Notes: generated by a model not told the origin, from the sequence alone. Positions 34,479 through 43,417 are shown, counted from the stretch's first letter. The stretch is 64,000 bases of DNA from Gammaproteobacteria bacterium (GCA_013286495.1 JABDFQ010000002.1:62001-126000), one strand, 5' to 3'. Translations and numbers: made by a program.

Positions 34479-35041
34479 TTTTATCTTATTGCAAAAAGGC
34501 GGTTGTTTTATTGTTTCCACTGGTTGCTTATGCAGGACCTGTACCCACTTGGCAAATTGTTCCCAATGAAAGCACCCTCGTTTTTACTGGTATACAAAAC
34601 AATGCACCTGTATCAGGCAAATTTACACATTTTACTGGTGATATAAAATTTGATCCGACCGCACTTGCAAATAGCAGCGTAAAAATCGTTGTGGATATTG
34701 ATTCGATTACCGCATCCTACAAGGATCTCGTGGATACCTTGAAAACCAAAGACTGGTTCGATGTGAAAAGCTTTCCGCAAGCAGTTTTTGTCAGCAAGCA
34801 ATTCCAGATGACTGGCGGAAATACTTATCAGGTAACAGGAACGTTGACAGTTCGCGATAAAACACAACCTCTCACACTTAACTTCCAGGTAACAGAATCC
34901 AGCAATAACAAAGCCAAAGTCACTGGGTCAACCACAATAAAACGTACGGCTTTTGGTGTAGGACAAGGTGAATGGTCTGGCACCAATGAAGTAAAAGATG
35001 ATGTAAAGGTGAACTTTTCCTTATCTGTTATCAAGAAGTAA
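34475..35041 (+). CDS. yceI: Periplasmic YceI-family protein
   Basis: A 188-residue protein with a signal peptide (ending AYAGP) and a lipocalin-like YceI barrel: WQIVPNESTLVFTGIQN, GKFTHFTGDIKFDP, IDSITASYKDLVDTLKTKDWFD and FPQAVFVSKQF. YceI proteins bind polyisoprenoids such as ubiquinone-8. The overlap with the cytochrome b561 gene supports a shared role in quinone-linked redox in the envelope. Confidence 0.92.
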   Translation: MILSYCKKAVVLLFPLVAYAGPVPTWQIVPNESTLVFTGIQNNAPVSGKFTHFTGDIKFDPTALANSSVKIVVDIDSITASYKDLVDTLKTKDWFDVKSFPQAVFVSKQFQMTGGNTYQVTGTLTVRDKTQPLTLNFQVTESSNNKAKVTGSTTIKRTAFGVGQGEWSGTNEVKDDVKVNFSLSVIKK

Positions 35042-35062
35042 GTTCACCCTGGCAGGCGTACA

Positions 35063-35266
35063 TCAATAGTAGTTGTAGCAATCGTATGGTCCTGGGCATG
35101 GAGCAGAATAAACACCCATGGAATAAGCGCCAGCAGTGCAGCTTGGTGCTCCACAAACGGAATTATAGTCATAGTAACTATAACCGCAGCATCCACCAAC
35201 GTTGCTACAACCCGTCATCAAAAACAGGCTGCAAATACCAGTGACAATCAACAGTTTTGTGTTCAT
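35063..35266 (-). CDS. Small Cys/Tyr-rich lipoprotein
   Basis: A 67-residue lipoprotein with signal LLIVTGICSLFLMTGC and a mature part rich in Cys, Tyr and Gly (VGGCCGYSYYDY, ending GPYDCYNYY). Ribosome site GGAGAGAGG. It lies 12 bases after the next exported Cys-rich protein gene, on the same strand; both are probably one transcript. Function unknown. Confidence 0.65.
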   Translation of the reverse strand: MNTKLLIVTGICSLFLMTGCSNVGGCCGYSYYDYNSVCGAPSCTAGAYSMGVYSAPCPGPYDCYNYY

Positions 35267-35278
35267 ACCTCTCTCCTT

Positions 35279-35662
35279 TTAGTTATTGATATTCATTCCC
35301 GGATAAATGGTTGGATCATCATCACCCGTACTCATATCTGGGTCATATGGCGTACAGTCGTATAAATTGACATATCTTCCACAACCCACTGGCGCTCCTG
35401 GAACAAAGGCGACAATTGCCGGTTGAGGATGATAGTAATAACGACAAACAGGTATACCAGCACGCGCATAACATGCGCGACGATGAATACGTCTTCTGTG
35501 ATGTTTGATCACACGATGTTTTTTATGATGACGAACATGCGGACAACAGGAAGGACAATCAGCAGACACAAACTCTGGTGCTGGTTTCACGAGATAATCC
35601 GCATAAGCAAAAGATGTGGTCATACTCATGAGCATTCCAAGAATGAGCAGCTTGCACTTCAT
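35279..35662 (-). CDS. Secreted Cys/His-rich protein
   Basis: A 127-residue exported protein with a signal peptide ending AYA. The mature part has ADCPSCCPHVRHHKKHRV followed by a strongly basic HHRRRIHRR stretch, several more cysteines (RRACYARAGIPVCRYYYHP, VGCGRY, YDCTPYDPD) and an acidic tail. The histidine/cysteine clusters could bind metals. No known family. It is paired with the small lipoprotein downstream. Confidence 0.65.
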   Translation of the reverse strand: MKCKLLILGMLMSMTTSFAYADYLVKPAPEFVSADCPSCCPHVRHHKKHRVIKHHRRRIHRRACYARAGIPVCRYYYHPQPAIVAFVPGAPVGCGRYVNLYDCTPYDPDMSTGDDDPTIYPGMNINN

Positions 35663-35795
35663 CAGCGCACTCCTAACTACTGCATTCTTTTATCCTAACA
35701 TTTTTTTGTGTCTGATAATTCCGCTCATCTCAGCAAAAAGCCCGTAAATCATGCATTATTTTGCATATATACAAAAACTTAAATTATGCGTCAGA

Positions 35796-36221
35796 TTATT
35801 TTTTACGTGATTTTGCACGTGGTTTTTTTGGTGCATAACCACGATCCTTGAACCATTTTTCTCCATAAGAGATGAAAATTTCCTCTCCTTTTTGAATGGT
35901 TTCATCTGCGATAATCGTCGCCACTTTTCTTTTCATATTCAATATGTAATCTGCATTTGGTTCATCAGCATGATTATAAATGCTGCCATATCCGAGAAAA
36001 ATCGCATATTTTCCATGTGCATCAAAATAATAATCTTCAAATCCACGATCACCACCTTTGGTGATAATGAAATAACATTCTTCTATTTTCTCTCCTTTTC
36101 TTATTTTTTTGGCTGCAAATACACCATATCCATGCATGGGTGATTTTTTTACGATAATGGCGTTATGAATTAACGCGTGCTTCTTTTGTTTTGGCATAAA
36201 TATTTTCTTGTTTGTAATCAT
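35796..36221 (-). CDS. SET-domain protein (possible lysine methyltransferase)
   Basis: A 141-residue compact SET domain. Conserved motifs: GYGVFAAKKIRKGEKIEEC at the start of the fold, the SAM/pseudoknot motif IYNHADEPNADY (NHxxxPN variant), and GEEIFISYGEKWF with the catalytic-type tyrosine. A highly basic tail (PKKPRAKSRKK) follows and resembles a nuclear-localisation or nucleic-acid-binding segment. Secreted SET proteins of Legionella and Chlamydia methylate host histones; bacterial SET proteins may also act on own proteins. The role here is inferred. The start is uncertain (36221 or 36197). Confidence 0.8.
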   Translation of the reverse strand: MITNKKIFMPKQKKHALIHNAIIVKKSPMHGYGVFAAKKIRKGEKIEECYFIITKGGDRGFEDYYFDAHGKYAIFLGYGSIYNHADEPNADYILNMKRKVATIIADETIQKGEEIFISYGEKWFKDRGYAPKKPRAKSRKK

Positions 36222-36345
36222 TTAATTATTAAAGCTGCCGAGTATATACTGACTGACCTGATGTGGCGAGTGCTTATCAATGATTATTTTACTACATCGC
36301 TTTATCCGTGTTTTAATTAAAAGATAGGAGTGAGGAGATAGAAGC

Positions 36346-37077
36346 ATGAAATTAATCACGTTAAACATATGGGGTGGACAAGTAAAAAAGCCTCTGCTGG
36401 ATTTTATCAAGGCACAACAAGAAGTGGACATATTTTGCTTTCAGGAAGTTTATCATAATGCGCCTGAAAAAATTTGTACGAGTGCAGAAACCAAATCACT
36501 TTCCATTTTTTCTGAATTACATGATTTGCTTCCTGAACATGATGCGTATTTTCGTCCTGCTGTCAGGAACATTTATGGTCTTGGCACTTTCATCCGTAAA
36601 AATATTCCAGTGTTGCGCGAAGGTGATGTCACGATTCATGCCAATCCTGAATATACGGGCAGCGGTCCCTCTCATCCGCGCAATATGCAATGGCTGGAAT
36701 GTCAGGTGCAAGATACGGTTTATACCATCATGAATGTGCATGGTTTATGGAATGGCATGGGAAAAACCGATACACCAGCGAGAATTGCGCAATCACAATG
36801 TATACGCGAATTCATGGATAATATTCCCTTTCCGAAAATATTATGTGGCGATTTAAACTTGCGTCCCGACACGGAAAGCTTGCGTTTAATCGAGGAAAAC
36901 ATGCGCAATCAGGTATTGATTCATAATATTCAATCCACGCGCACGAGTTTATATCCCAAACCAGAAAAATATGCCGATTATATTTTTACATCGCCGGAAA
37001 TCAGCGTGCAAAAATTTGCGGTATTAAATGATGAGGTATCGGATCATTCACCGCTTTTTCTTGAATTCAAATTGTGA
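36346..37077 (+). CDS. Endonuclease/exonuclease/phosphatase-family protein
   Basis: A 243-residue EEP (DNase I-like) enzyme. Ordered motifs: LITLNIWGG with the metal-binding Asn, FCFQEVYH (Glu), VHGLWNG (His), ILCGDLNLRP (Asp-x-Asn), the YADYIFTS strand and VSDHSPLFLEF with the catalytic Asp-His. It can act on nucleic acids or phospholipid/inositol headgroups; the sequence does not decide. No signal peptide. It is divergent from the SET-domain gene and its last 30 bases overlap the convergent gene at 37048. Confidence 0.8.
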   Translation: MKLITLNIWGGQVKKPLLDFIKAQQEVDIFCFQEVYHNAPEKICTSAETKSLSIFSELHDLLPEHDAYFRPAVRNIYGLGTFIRKNIPVLREGDVTIHANPEYTGSGPSHPRNMQWLECQVQDTVYTIMNVHGLWNGMGKTDTPARIAQSQCIREFMDNIPFPKILCGDLNLRPDTESLRLIEENMRNQVLIHNIQSTRTSLYPKPEKYADYIFTSPEISVQKFAVLNDEVSDHSPLFLEFKL

Positions 37078-38457
37078 GACTTCCTGCAACTGTGTATTAC
37101 TTTTTTTATCAGGTTTCGAAAAAATTTCAGTGTGCTTCATAGTTGAAGCAGTAGCAATGGATTGTGGTGAAGTTGTCGTCCTGCCAAACTTGCGAAAGAT
37201 CAGGGTCGAAATGCTATATTTTTCTGCGCAATCTTCTTTAATATTTACTTTCGACGGAAAAAATTTCTTGATGAAAGTAAATAATGGTTTGACAAATTGA
37301 TCATGAATAAAACTGGTTGCTGCTCCTATGCCTCCACCAATAGCACTACCAGCAACAACACTACCTATGGAAAATCCGCAAAGAAATCCAATGCAAGCTG
37401 CCGATCCTGGTATTATTGCTGTACCAGCTAGCGCGCTTGCACCCATTGCACCAAATGCCAATAATCCCGGAATACCTGCACCATAAGTAGCAATAGCAAA
37501 AAAGATACTTACAAGCATAAAACCAATTAATGCTCCCGCTATTACACCAAGCAGTAAATTTCTTTTCCAGTTACTGTTTTGTGCCAAAGCTATTTGACCG
37601 GTTTTAAACTGCCCCATGATGGTCTTATCATTCTGTGGAGTTGCGTCTATTTTTTCCTGCACAGGAATTTGAATATCCACGTTTTCGTTGATAACATTAT
37701 CATCATTATTTTTTTCTTCGAGGAATGCGACTATCTCATTCTGAGTAGACATTTCAGGATTAACAACCGCGTTTTCCCTTATGAAGAGATCATTATTTTT
37801 TTCCAATGATGTTATTATCTCTTCCTTATCATTCGTTTCTATATCCATTTCCACAACAGGGGCTTTATCCTCTTTTTCGATTAATTTTTTGGTTCTATCA
37901 AGATTAGCCATGTATAAATAAGCAAGGCGATCCAGGTACTTGAAATAACCCTGACATTCTGTAACAAACCCAAGTTGCAACTCTGCCTGTTGCTGATAAT
38001 TAAAATCCTCGCAAAAATCCTGAAACATTTTGTTCATTTCCAGGAATAAATCACCCTGGGCATGATTAACTGCAGCTTCAAATTTTAAAATATCTGATTT
38101 TTTTGCAAAATGATGATAATCATTTTTATCAAATGCAATATCAGATGCGATCAATTTTTCAATCTCAGCGATAGTATTTCCCAATCTTTTTTCATCATGA
38201 ATTCTGTAATGTTCATTATTATTCGCATCAATCTGATTTAATGCGATGTTCACCTCATCTTCCGTCAGGTTTTTGGCTATCTTTCCCATTCGATCAATTG
38301 ATTCGCGGGAATTAAAAGCCTTAGCTAATTCCTTGTCATCTGTATAGACAAGTTTAAATATCTCTATGAATTGTGCATCCCAGATCATCTTATAATCATT
38401 AAATTTGTTAATTAAGAATGTTAGTTGCTCAGCTAATTGACTGCGTGAAGATTGCAT
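37048..38457 (-). CDS. Large orphan protein with Gly-rich membrane hairpin, effector-like
   Basis: A 469-residue protein. Residues 1-190 are helical and charged, residues 195-290 are a low-complexity acidic linker rich in Glu/Asn (NNDDNVINENVD), and residues about 302-385 form a strongly hydrophobic Gly/Ala-rich region with two to three membrane passes (GVIAGALIGFMLVSIFFAIA, GSAIGGGIGAATSF). A basic C-terminal tail ends FEFKKKR. The pattern, like that of the protein at 14552, suggests a secreted protein that inserts in host membranes, but no domain is recognised. It overlaps the convergent EEP gene by 30 bases at the 3' end. Confidence 0.6.
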   Translation of the reverse strand: MQSSRSQLAEQLTFLINKFNDYKMIWDAQFIEIFKLVYTDDKELAKAFNSRESIDRMGKIAKNLTEDEVNIALNQIDANNNEHYRIHDEKRLGNTIAEIEKLIASDIAFDKNDYHHFAKKSDILKFEAAVNHAQGDLFLEMNKMFQDFCEDFNYQQQAELQLGFVTECQGYFKYLDRLAYLYMANLDRTKKLIEKEDKAPVVEMDIETNDKEEIITSLEKNNDLFIRENAVVNPEMSTQNEIVAFLEEKNNDDNVINENVDIQIPVQEKIDATPQNDKTIMGQFKTGQIALAQNSNWKRNLLLGVIAGALIGFMLVSIFFAIATYGAGIPGLLAFGAMGASALAGTAIIPGSAACIGFLCGFSIGSVVAGSAIGGGIGAATSFIHDQFVKPLFTFIKKFFPSKVNIKEDCAEKYSISTLIFRKFGRTTTSPQSIATASTMKHTEIFSKPDKKSNTQLQEVSQFEFKKKR

Positions 38458-38554
38458 AATTACTCTCTATTTTTTCAAAAGGGATATTTTTCGAAGACAA
38501 GATAATTAATCCTGATACCATATGTCAAAGTGAATAATTTCCATTTAGTCTAAT

Positions 38555-39598
38555 TTACTCACGCAAGACTCGCGCATCCAGTAATGAATGCGAAGGCCAA
38601 TAATATTTTTCTGCGATCAGCTTGATGATGGCACGTAGTTCTGCAAAGGATTGTGCGAGTAACACTTTCGATTGCGGTTGAGGTGCGGGAATAAAAATTT
38701 CACAGGGAATTAACTTGTCAGGCTCAGCTGCAAATGGATTGTAATATGCTGCATTATGTCGGAACATTTCCAGATTAATTCCGTTACGATTATGATCGAG
38801 TTTGGCAATTTCAGCATTCAGCAACTGAATCACCTCACGCATGCGTGTACTCACATTGCCTAATTGCGGATCTTCTTTGGGACAAAGATAAAATGGTGAG
38901 GTACTTGCCTTGATGATGGCATGAATATGTTGTAATTGACCTTGTGTTGAAAACGGTGTTTTATCCTTGCCACCCAGATCGAGCTCTTCATAAGCTGGGC
39001 ATACAACCAGCAAATCATAATCAGAAGTCACTGGCTTCAGCATTTCTACGCCTTTGGCATTTATCACTTCCATGCCAATCACTTCTACCAATTCACCGTG
39101 CTGATCGTAAATCGTATACTCCTGTGTTTCTGAATTTTGCTGACCTGTTACCTGTATCGTTTTAATTTCATTTTTGATGGTAATGTTGCACTGCTGTTTA
39201 TCGGCAGAAAATTCGAGATGAAGTTGATCACCCAATATATCCGTTAATTCATGCAAACGTTTTTCAGGTAACGCACAGGGAATGGCTTTTAAATCTCTGT
39301 CAGTATTCAATGCAGTCATAATACGATTACGATATTCGGCATAACCTTCATGTGAAATATCGCCGCGTAAATCAGGATTAATCAGAAAAAGCCCTGCAGC
39401 AAAATCTTTTTCACCGGAATTAATTCCCTTGACTGAAGAAGGTTTGCCTGGACAATGATATTCATTTATCCAGAACCACGCTTTTTCATTCGTCGGACAA
39501 ATACCAATAACATAATTATATTTATCAGCAATATTCTGAATCGCCTGCTGATGAGAAGGTGACATGCCTGATCGAATTGTATTTAAGCCTGGCTTCAT
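38555..39598 (-). CDS. ExoY/edema-factor-like nucleotidyl cyclase homologue
   Basis: A 347-residue protein without signal peptide whose sequence aligns along its length with Pseudomonas ExoY and the catalytic domain of anthrax edema factor (EF). AIQNIADKYNYVIGICP matches the first helix and strand. P-G-K52-PSSV-K57-G matches the ATP-site lysine motif (K52 as EF K346/ExoY K81; K57 at EF H351). LKPVTSDYDLLVVCP gives the metal-binding D193 and D195. STRMREVIQLLN matches the switch helix, and EMFRHNAAYYNP gives H281 and N287 with the EF H577/N583 spacing. Two triphosphate contacts differ: EF R329 is C34 and EF K353 is I59. Activity may be altered or lost. A calmodulin-binding extension is absent. 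Confidence 0.75.
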   Translation of the reverse strand: MKPGLNTIRSGMSPSHQQAIQNIADKYNYVIGICPTNEKAWFWINEYHCPGKPSSVKGINSGEKDFAAGLFLINPDLRGDISHEGYAEYRNRIMTALNTDRDLKAIPCALPEKRLHELTDILGDQLHLEFSADKQQCNITIKNEIKTIQVTGQQNSETQEYTIYDQHGELVEVIGMEVINAKGVEMLKPVTSDYDLLVVCPAYEELDLGGKDKTPFSTQGQLQHIHAIIKASTSPFYLCPKEDPQLGNVSTRMREVIQLLNAEIAKLDHNRNGINLEMFRHNAAYYNPFAAEPDKLIPCEIFIPAPQPQSKVLLAQSFAELRAIIKLIAEKYYWPSHSLLDARVLRE

Positions 39599-39770
39599 AA
39601 ATGCACTCGCTTTATTTCAGATCAAGTTTAAATTTTACGCCTGTAATCTTAAGCGATACTTAAAATTCAGAGAAATAAATGCCCGATAATATTCATTATT
39701 TATCAGGCAAATATGGCTAAGTAGAGGTTTCAGTTTATTAAAAATAGCTTAAAAATAGCGTTTAAATCGA

Positions 39771-40805
39771 TCAGCCAATCACAACGCGATGAATGGGTTT
39801 ATATTCTTCATAAGTGGGTTCACCCATGTAGGCATGATAAACAAAATCAAAATAATGATATTCGTCTGTCACTTTCCACTCTGAACACAGCTGACTTTCT
39901 GGCATGGCAGAAGAAATATTAATTAAGAAGAATTTATTTTCCGCATCGATACAGATATCAGCATGAAACACACAATTATTTATTTGTATTGCGTGCAAAG
40001 CCTGACTGAACCAGTCTTGCACCTGTTTGGTGAGTTCAGCATCCGGTGGATTTGTCGCATCATCATTCGCTGCGAAATTAAAAAATCGTATTTTTCCCTT
40101 GATGGTCGTGCCTTGCAAAATATAATTTCTGCCTTCGATATATTGTGCATACATCAATGTTTGCCCCACCTCTTCTTTCGAGCTGGAATTTGGATAAAAT
40201 ACTTGCGCAGCAATGGCACGTGCTTCATCAGCATTGTTAGCTAATTCAAAGCCTTCCCTATCGACTTTTCTGATCACCGCAGGAAATCCAATTTTCTCAA
40301 TTGCCTCTTCCATATCTTTCATGCAAATCACCGTTTCATAGACGGGAATACTTACACTGACACGCTCCAGTGTTAAATACATTAATACTTTATTAGTCAG
40401 CTTCATGACATGATTGATATTCAAACCAGGTAATTTTAAAACATCTGTTAATTTCGAAGCCAGGTACACGAAGTGTGTCGCACCGGGAATAATGGCGAGA
40501 ATCTTCAAATCAATATTAATACAATGCAGAACAGCCTGCATATTCGCCAGATCCAGTAAATTGACGTGCACGATCAAACCAATTTGCGGTTCAATATCTT
40601 CCAGTCCTGCAGGAACCTGAAAGTCGCTGACAAAAACAATGACGTTATATCCCTTGCGTACACCATGTCTAACCAGACCTAACGCAGCTCCAGAAGGTTC
40701 TATAATCACCATTGTTCTATTTCTGCGATCAAGTTCTCGTATGCGCTCAAAATAATGATTATTGTTATTTGTTATATCAGCATAAGTAAAAAGATTATTT
40801 TTCAT
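39771..40805 (-). CDS. ATP-grasp-like ligase
   Basis: A 344-residue cytoplasmic protein with the carboxylate-amine ligase layout. The N-terminal pre-ATP-grasp domain has MVIIEPSGAALGLVRHGVRKG and IPGATHFVYLASKLTDVLKLPG. The ATP-grasp part has NKVLMYLTLERVSVSIPVYE, FPAVIRKVDREG with the nucleotide-binding lysine, YAQYIEGRNYI and CVFHADICIDAENKFFLINISSAMP with the metal ligands (the usual E-x-N partly altered to LINIS). Similar proteins join amino acids. The start overlaps the recJ stop by four bases. Product unknown. Confidence 0.72.
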   Translation of the reverse strand: MKNNLFTYADITNNNNHYFERIRELDRRNRTMVIIEPSGAALGLVRHGVRKGYNVIVFVSDFQVPAGLEDIEPQIGLIVHVNLLDLANMQAVLHCINIDLKILAIIPGATHFVYLASKLTDVLKLPGLNINHVMKLTNKVLMYLTLERVSVSIPVYETVICMKDMEEAIEKIGFPAVIRKVDREGFELANNADEARAIAAQVFYPNSSSKEEVGQTLMYAQYIEGRNYILQGTTIKGKIRFFNFAANDDATNPPDAELTKQVQDWFSQALHAIQINNCVFHADICIDAENKFFLINISSAMPESQLCSEWKVTDEYHYFDFVYHAYMGEPTYEEYKPIHRVVIG

Positions 40806-42541
40806 ACCGGTTTTCCCTCACTTTCCATATATTCAATAATCAATTGCACATTGCGCCTTCCCTTGTATTCATTCACATCAAGGCGATAAACAGCACGCAA
40901 CTTATCACAACGATGATCTGGCCAGTTATTCGTATCCACGAAAAATGCCATCGCATCCAGCACTTTGTCTTCCTTTGCCAATCGCAGTTTCAGATGTTTA
41001 TCACCGACAATGCGTTGTTCAAGAATACGAAATGAATCGTCAAACATGGGTTCAGGAAATGCCTGTCCCCACGGACCGGCATCGCGCAGTAACGATGCCA
41101 CTTCAAGATTAAAATCTTCCGTTGCAAGCTCACCATCACTCATCAGAAAATGCTGCAACTCCGCTTCAGTAATTTGCGACGAAACAATTTCATCAAATAT
41201 CTGCATAAAATCAGCAAGAGATTGTTTATCTATCGTCAATCCAGCGGCCATCGCATGCCCACCAAATTTTTGTATAAGCTTCGGATAACGTGCATCAATT
41301 AATGCGAGTGCATCACGAATATGAAATCCAGGCACAGAACGCGCTGATCCTTTCAATTCATTTTCCTGTCCTTTTGCAAATACAATGACGGGACGATGAA
41401 ATTTATCTTTGATACGCGCTGCAAGAATGCCAATCACACCCTGATGCCAGGATGAATCAAACAGACAAATTCCTTTCGGTAATTCACCGCGCAAGTTTGC
41501 ATTTAATTTATTTAATGCTGCAAGTGCTTGCGTTTGCATATCGTGTTCAATGCTTTTGCGTTCTTCATTCAACTGATTCAATGTGCGTGCCAATGCGCGT
41601 ACTTCCGCTGCATCATCACACAATAAACAGGCGATGCCCAATGACATATCATCCAGTCGCCCAGCAGCATTCAGGCGCGCTGCAACAGCAAAACCAAGAT
41701 CTGCTGCAACAACACGTGAAAAATCACGATCAGCCAATTCCAGTAATGCAATAATGCCCGGAATACATTGTCCTGCACGAATGCGACGCAATCCCTGATG
41801 CACCAGAATGCGATTGTTATGATCGAGCTGCACAAGGTCTGCAACGGTTCCGAGTGCAACGAGATCCAGCAAACGTGACATGTTCGGTTCTGGCAATCCT
41901 TTTTGCTGAAACCAGTTTTCATTCATTAATTGTCTGCGCAAGGCGAGCATGACATAAAAAATAACACCAACACCGGCAAGGTTTTTACTCGGAAACATAT
42001 CACCATGCTGATTGGGATTTACGATGGCATCTGCTGCTGGCAATGTAGCAGCCGGCAAATGATGATCGGTAATGATGACACATATACCAAGTGCCTTGGC
42101 AGCTTCCACACCAGCATGATTGGCAATACCATTATCCACCGTGATTAATACATCTGGTGCAAAATCACGTGCAGCTGCAACCAGTTCCGGCGTTAATCCA
42201 TATCCATAAGCAAAACGATTTGGCACCAGAAACTGCACCTGACTTGCGCCAAAACTGCGTAATGCACGCACCGCAACGGCTGTACTTGTTGCACCATCTG
42301 CATCAAAATCACCAACGATTAGTATTTTTTTATTTGTTTTAACTGCCGTCGTTAATAATTCTACAGCTTTATCAATGCCCATTAAGGATTGTGCAGGGTG
42401 TAAATGTTCCAGTTCACGCTCCAGTTCCTGATGTGATTGCACTTTACGCGCAGCATAAACACGCCGCAACAAGGGATGCAAATGCTGCAATGAATCTGCC
42501 AATGCTGATTCATAAGTCCGTCGAACAATTTGTTTTTGCAT
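40802..42541 (-). CDS. recJ: Single-stranded-DNA-specific exonuclease RecJ
   Basis: A 5'-3' ssDNA exonuclease for recombination and repair. From ATG 42541 the protein has 579 residues, as usual. DHH-family motifs: LIVGDFDADGATST (motif I), DVLITVDNGI, VIITDHHLP (motif III, DHH), ALGTVADLVQLD, NAAGRLDDMSLGI, and C-terminal DHHA1 KFGGHAMAAGLTI. The open frame upstream to 42601 overlaps the neighbouring gene and is unlikely. The ATP-grasp gene follows with a four-base overlap. Confidence 0.95.
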   Translation of the reverse strand: MQKQIVRRTYESALADSLQHLHPLLRRVYAARKVQSHQELERELEHLHPAQSLMGIDKAVELLTTAVKTNKKILIVGDFDADGATSTAVAVRALRSFGASQVQFLVPNRFAYGYGLTPELVAAARDFAPDVLITVDNGIANHAGVEAAKALGICVIITDHHLPAATLPAADAIVNPNQHGDMFPSKNLAGVGVIFYVMLALRRQLMNENWFQQKGLPEPNMSRLLDLVALGTVADLVQLDHNNRILVHQGLRRIRAGQCIPGIIALLELADRDFSRVVAADLGFAVAARLNAAGRLDDMSLGIACLLCDDAAEVRALARTLNQLNEERKSIEHDMQTQALAALNKLNANLRGELPKGICLFDSSWHQGVIGILAARIKDKFHRPVIVFAKGQENELKGSARSVPGFHIRDALALIDARYPKLIQKFGGHAMAAGLTIDKQSLADFMQIFDEIVSSQITEAELQHFLMSDGELATEDFNLEVASLLRDAGPWGQAFPEPMFDDSFRILEQRIVGDKHLKLRLAKEDKVLDAMAFFVDTNNWPDHRCDKLRAVYRLDVNEYKGRRNVQLIIEYMESEGKPV

Positions 42542-42551
42542 ATTATTTTTA

Positions 42552-42779
42552 TTAATTCCTGGCCAGCAATTGTTTATTGTAGGATTCCACCGCTGCCACA
42601 TTCCAGATACAGCAAATTAGCCAACAGATAAAAGCGATAAAATAAAATTGATTTAAGATGACAAAAAGAATGATGGAAGTCATAAGTAGACCACCCAGGA
42701 CAGAGCCATATAAAAGTCCAACAGGACCCAGGAAGACACTGAATAATAATGCTCCCGCTACGCTTTTGTAAGGTGCCAT
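42552..42779 (-). CDS. Small membrane protein, two to three hydrophobic segments
   Basis: A 75-residue protein starting after GAAAGGATATCAAC. Hydrophobic segments cover about residues 8-25, 30-45 and 46-63, with a glycine motif FLGPVGLLYGSVLGG resembling TM2-type proteins. It lies 10 bases upstream of the preferred recJ start on the same strand, so the two may share a transcript. Function unknown. Confidence 0.6.
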   Translation of the reverse strand: MAPYKSVAGALLFSVFLGPVGLLYGSVLGGLLMTSIILFVILNQFYFIAFICWLICCIWNVAAVESYNKQLLARN

Positions 42780-42861
42780 GTTGATATCCTTTCTCTCCTG
42801 AAAACACCAGTGGTAACATAATCACCCTGAATGCTGCTGTCAATTTTATTTCGGAGAAAAA

Positions 42862-43236
42862 ATGGCTACCCTGGACCTGGACAATAATGAATCGCACTAT
42901 CAGATTCGGGCTTATAAACCAGGGTTTTTGCGAGTCAATGATAAAGTTTATACCACCAGCATTATTCTTACCGCGAATGAATTGATTGAAAATTGGCAAC
43001 CTGATGATATCAGCAAATTAACCGCTGATTCCTTGCAACCTGTCATTGATTTGCATATTGATATTCTTCTCATTGGTACTGGCGACAAATTAATTTTTCC
43101 CAAAATGGAAATCTATGGTCACCTGATCAATCATGGCATTGGGGTGGAAATCATGGATACCAGTGCAGCATGTCGTACGTTTAATGCATTGTCAGCAGAA
43201 AATAGACGCGTGGCAGCAGCACTAATTGTGAAATGA
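42862..43236 (+). CDS. Mth938-like domain protein
   Basis: A 124-residue soluble protein of the Mth938/Xcc1710 (NDUFAF3-like) family. Recognisable parts are RVNDKVYTTSIILTANELIENW, DILLIGTGDKLIFP, the GIGVEIMDTSAACRTFNAL motif and ENRRVAAALIV at the end. Mitochondrial relatives assist complex I assembly; the bacterial role is not established. A large palindrome starts directly after its stop codon. Confidence 0.88.
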   Translation: MATLDLDNNESHYQIRAYKPGFLRVNDKVYTTSIILTANELIENWQPDDISKLTADSLQPVIDLHIDILLIGTGDKLIFPKMEIYGHLINHGIGVEIMDTSAACRTFNALSAENRRVAAALIVK

Positions 43237-43237
43237 T

Positions 43238-43406
43238 CTGTGATTGCGAAATATTTTTCAGCGTGACGCCATCCAGTCCTTGCCAGTGTTTGTGTATATT
43301 CGCAATGGCTCGTCGGCCTCCGGCCTCCTGCGCTTTATTTGCAAATATACACAAACACTGGCAAGGACTGGATGGCGTCACGCTGAAAAATACTTCGCAA
43401 TAACAG
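43238..43406. repeat. Long palindrome with shared AGGCCGG core (inverted orientation)
   Basis: Arms of about 63 bp, 43238-43301 and 43341-43406, are reverse complements with few mismatches. Inner arm TGTTTGTGTATATT and loop CGTCGGCCTCCGGCCTCCTG are shared with the elements at 46.2, 56.7 and 58.6 kb, but the core is in the opposite orientation. The outer arm contains CAGCGTGACGCCATCCAG. It lies between convergent genes and could end both transcripts. Confidence 0.9.
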
Positions 43407-43417
43407 TACACATTGAA

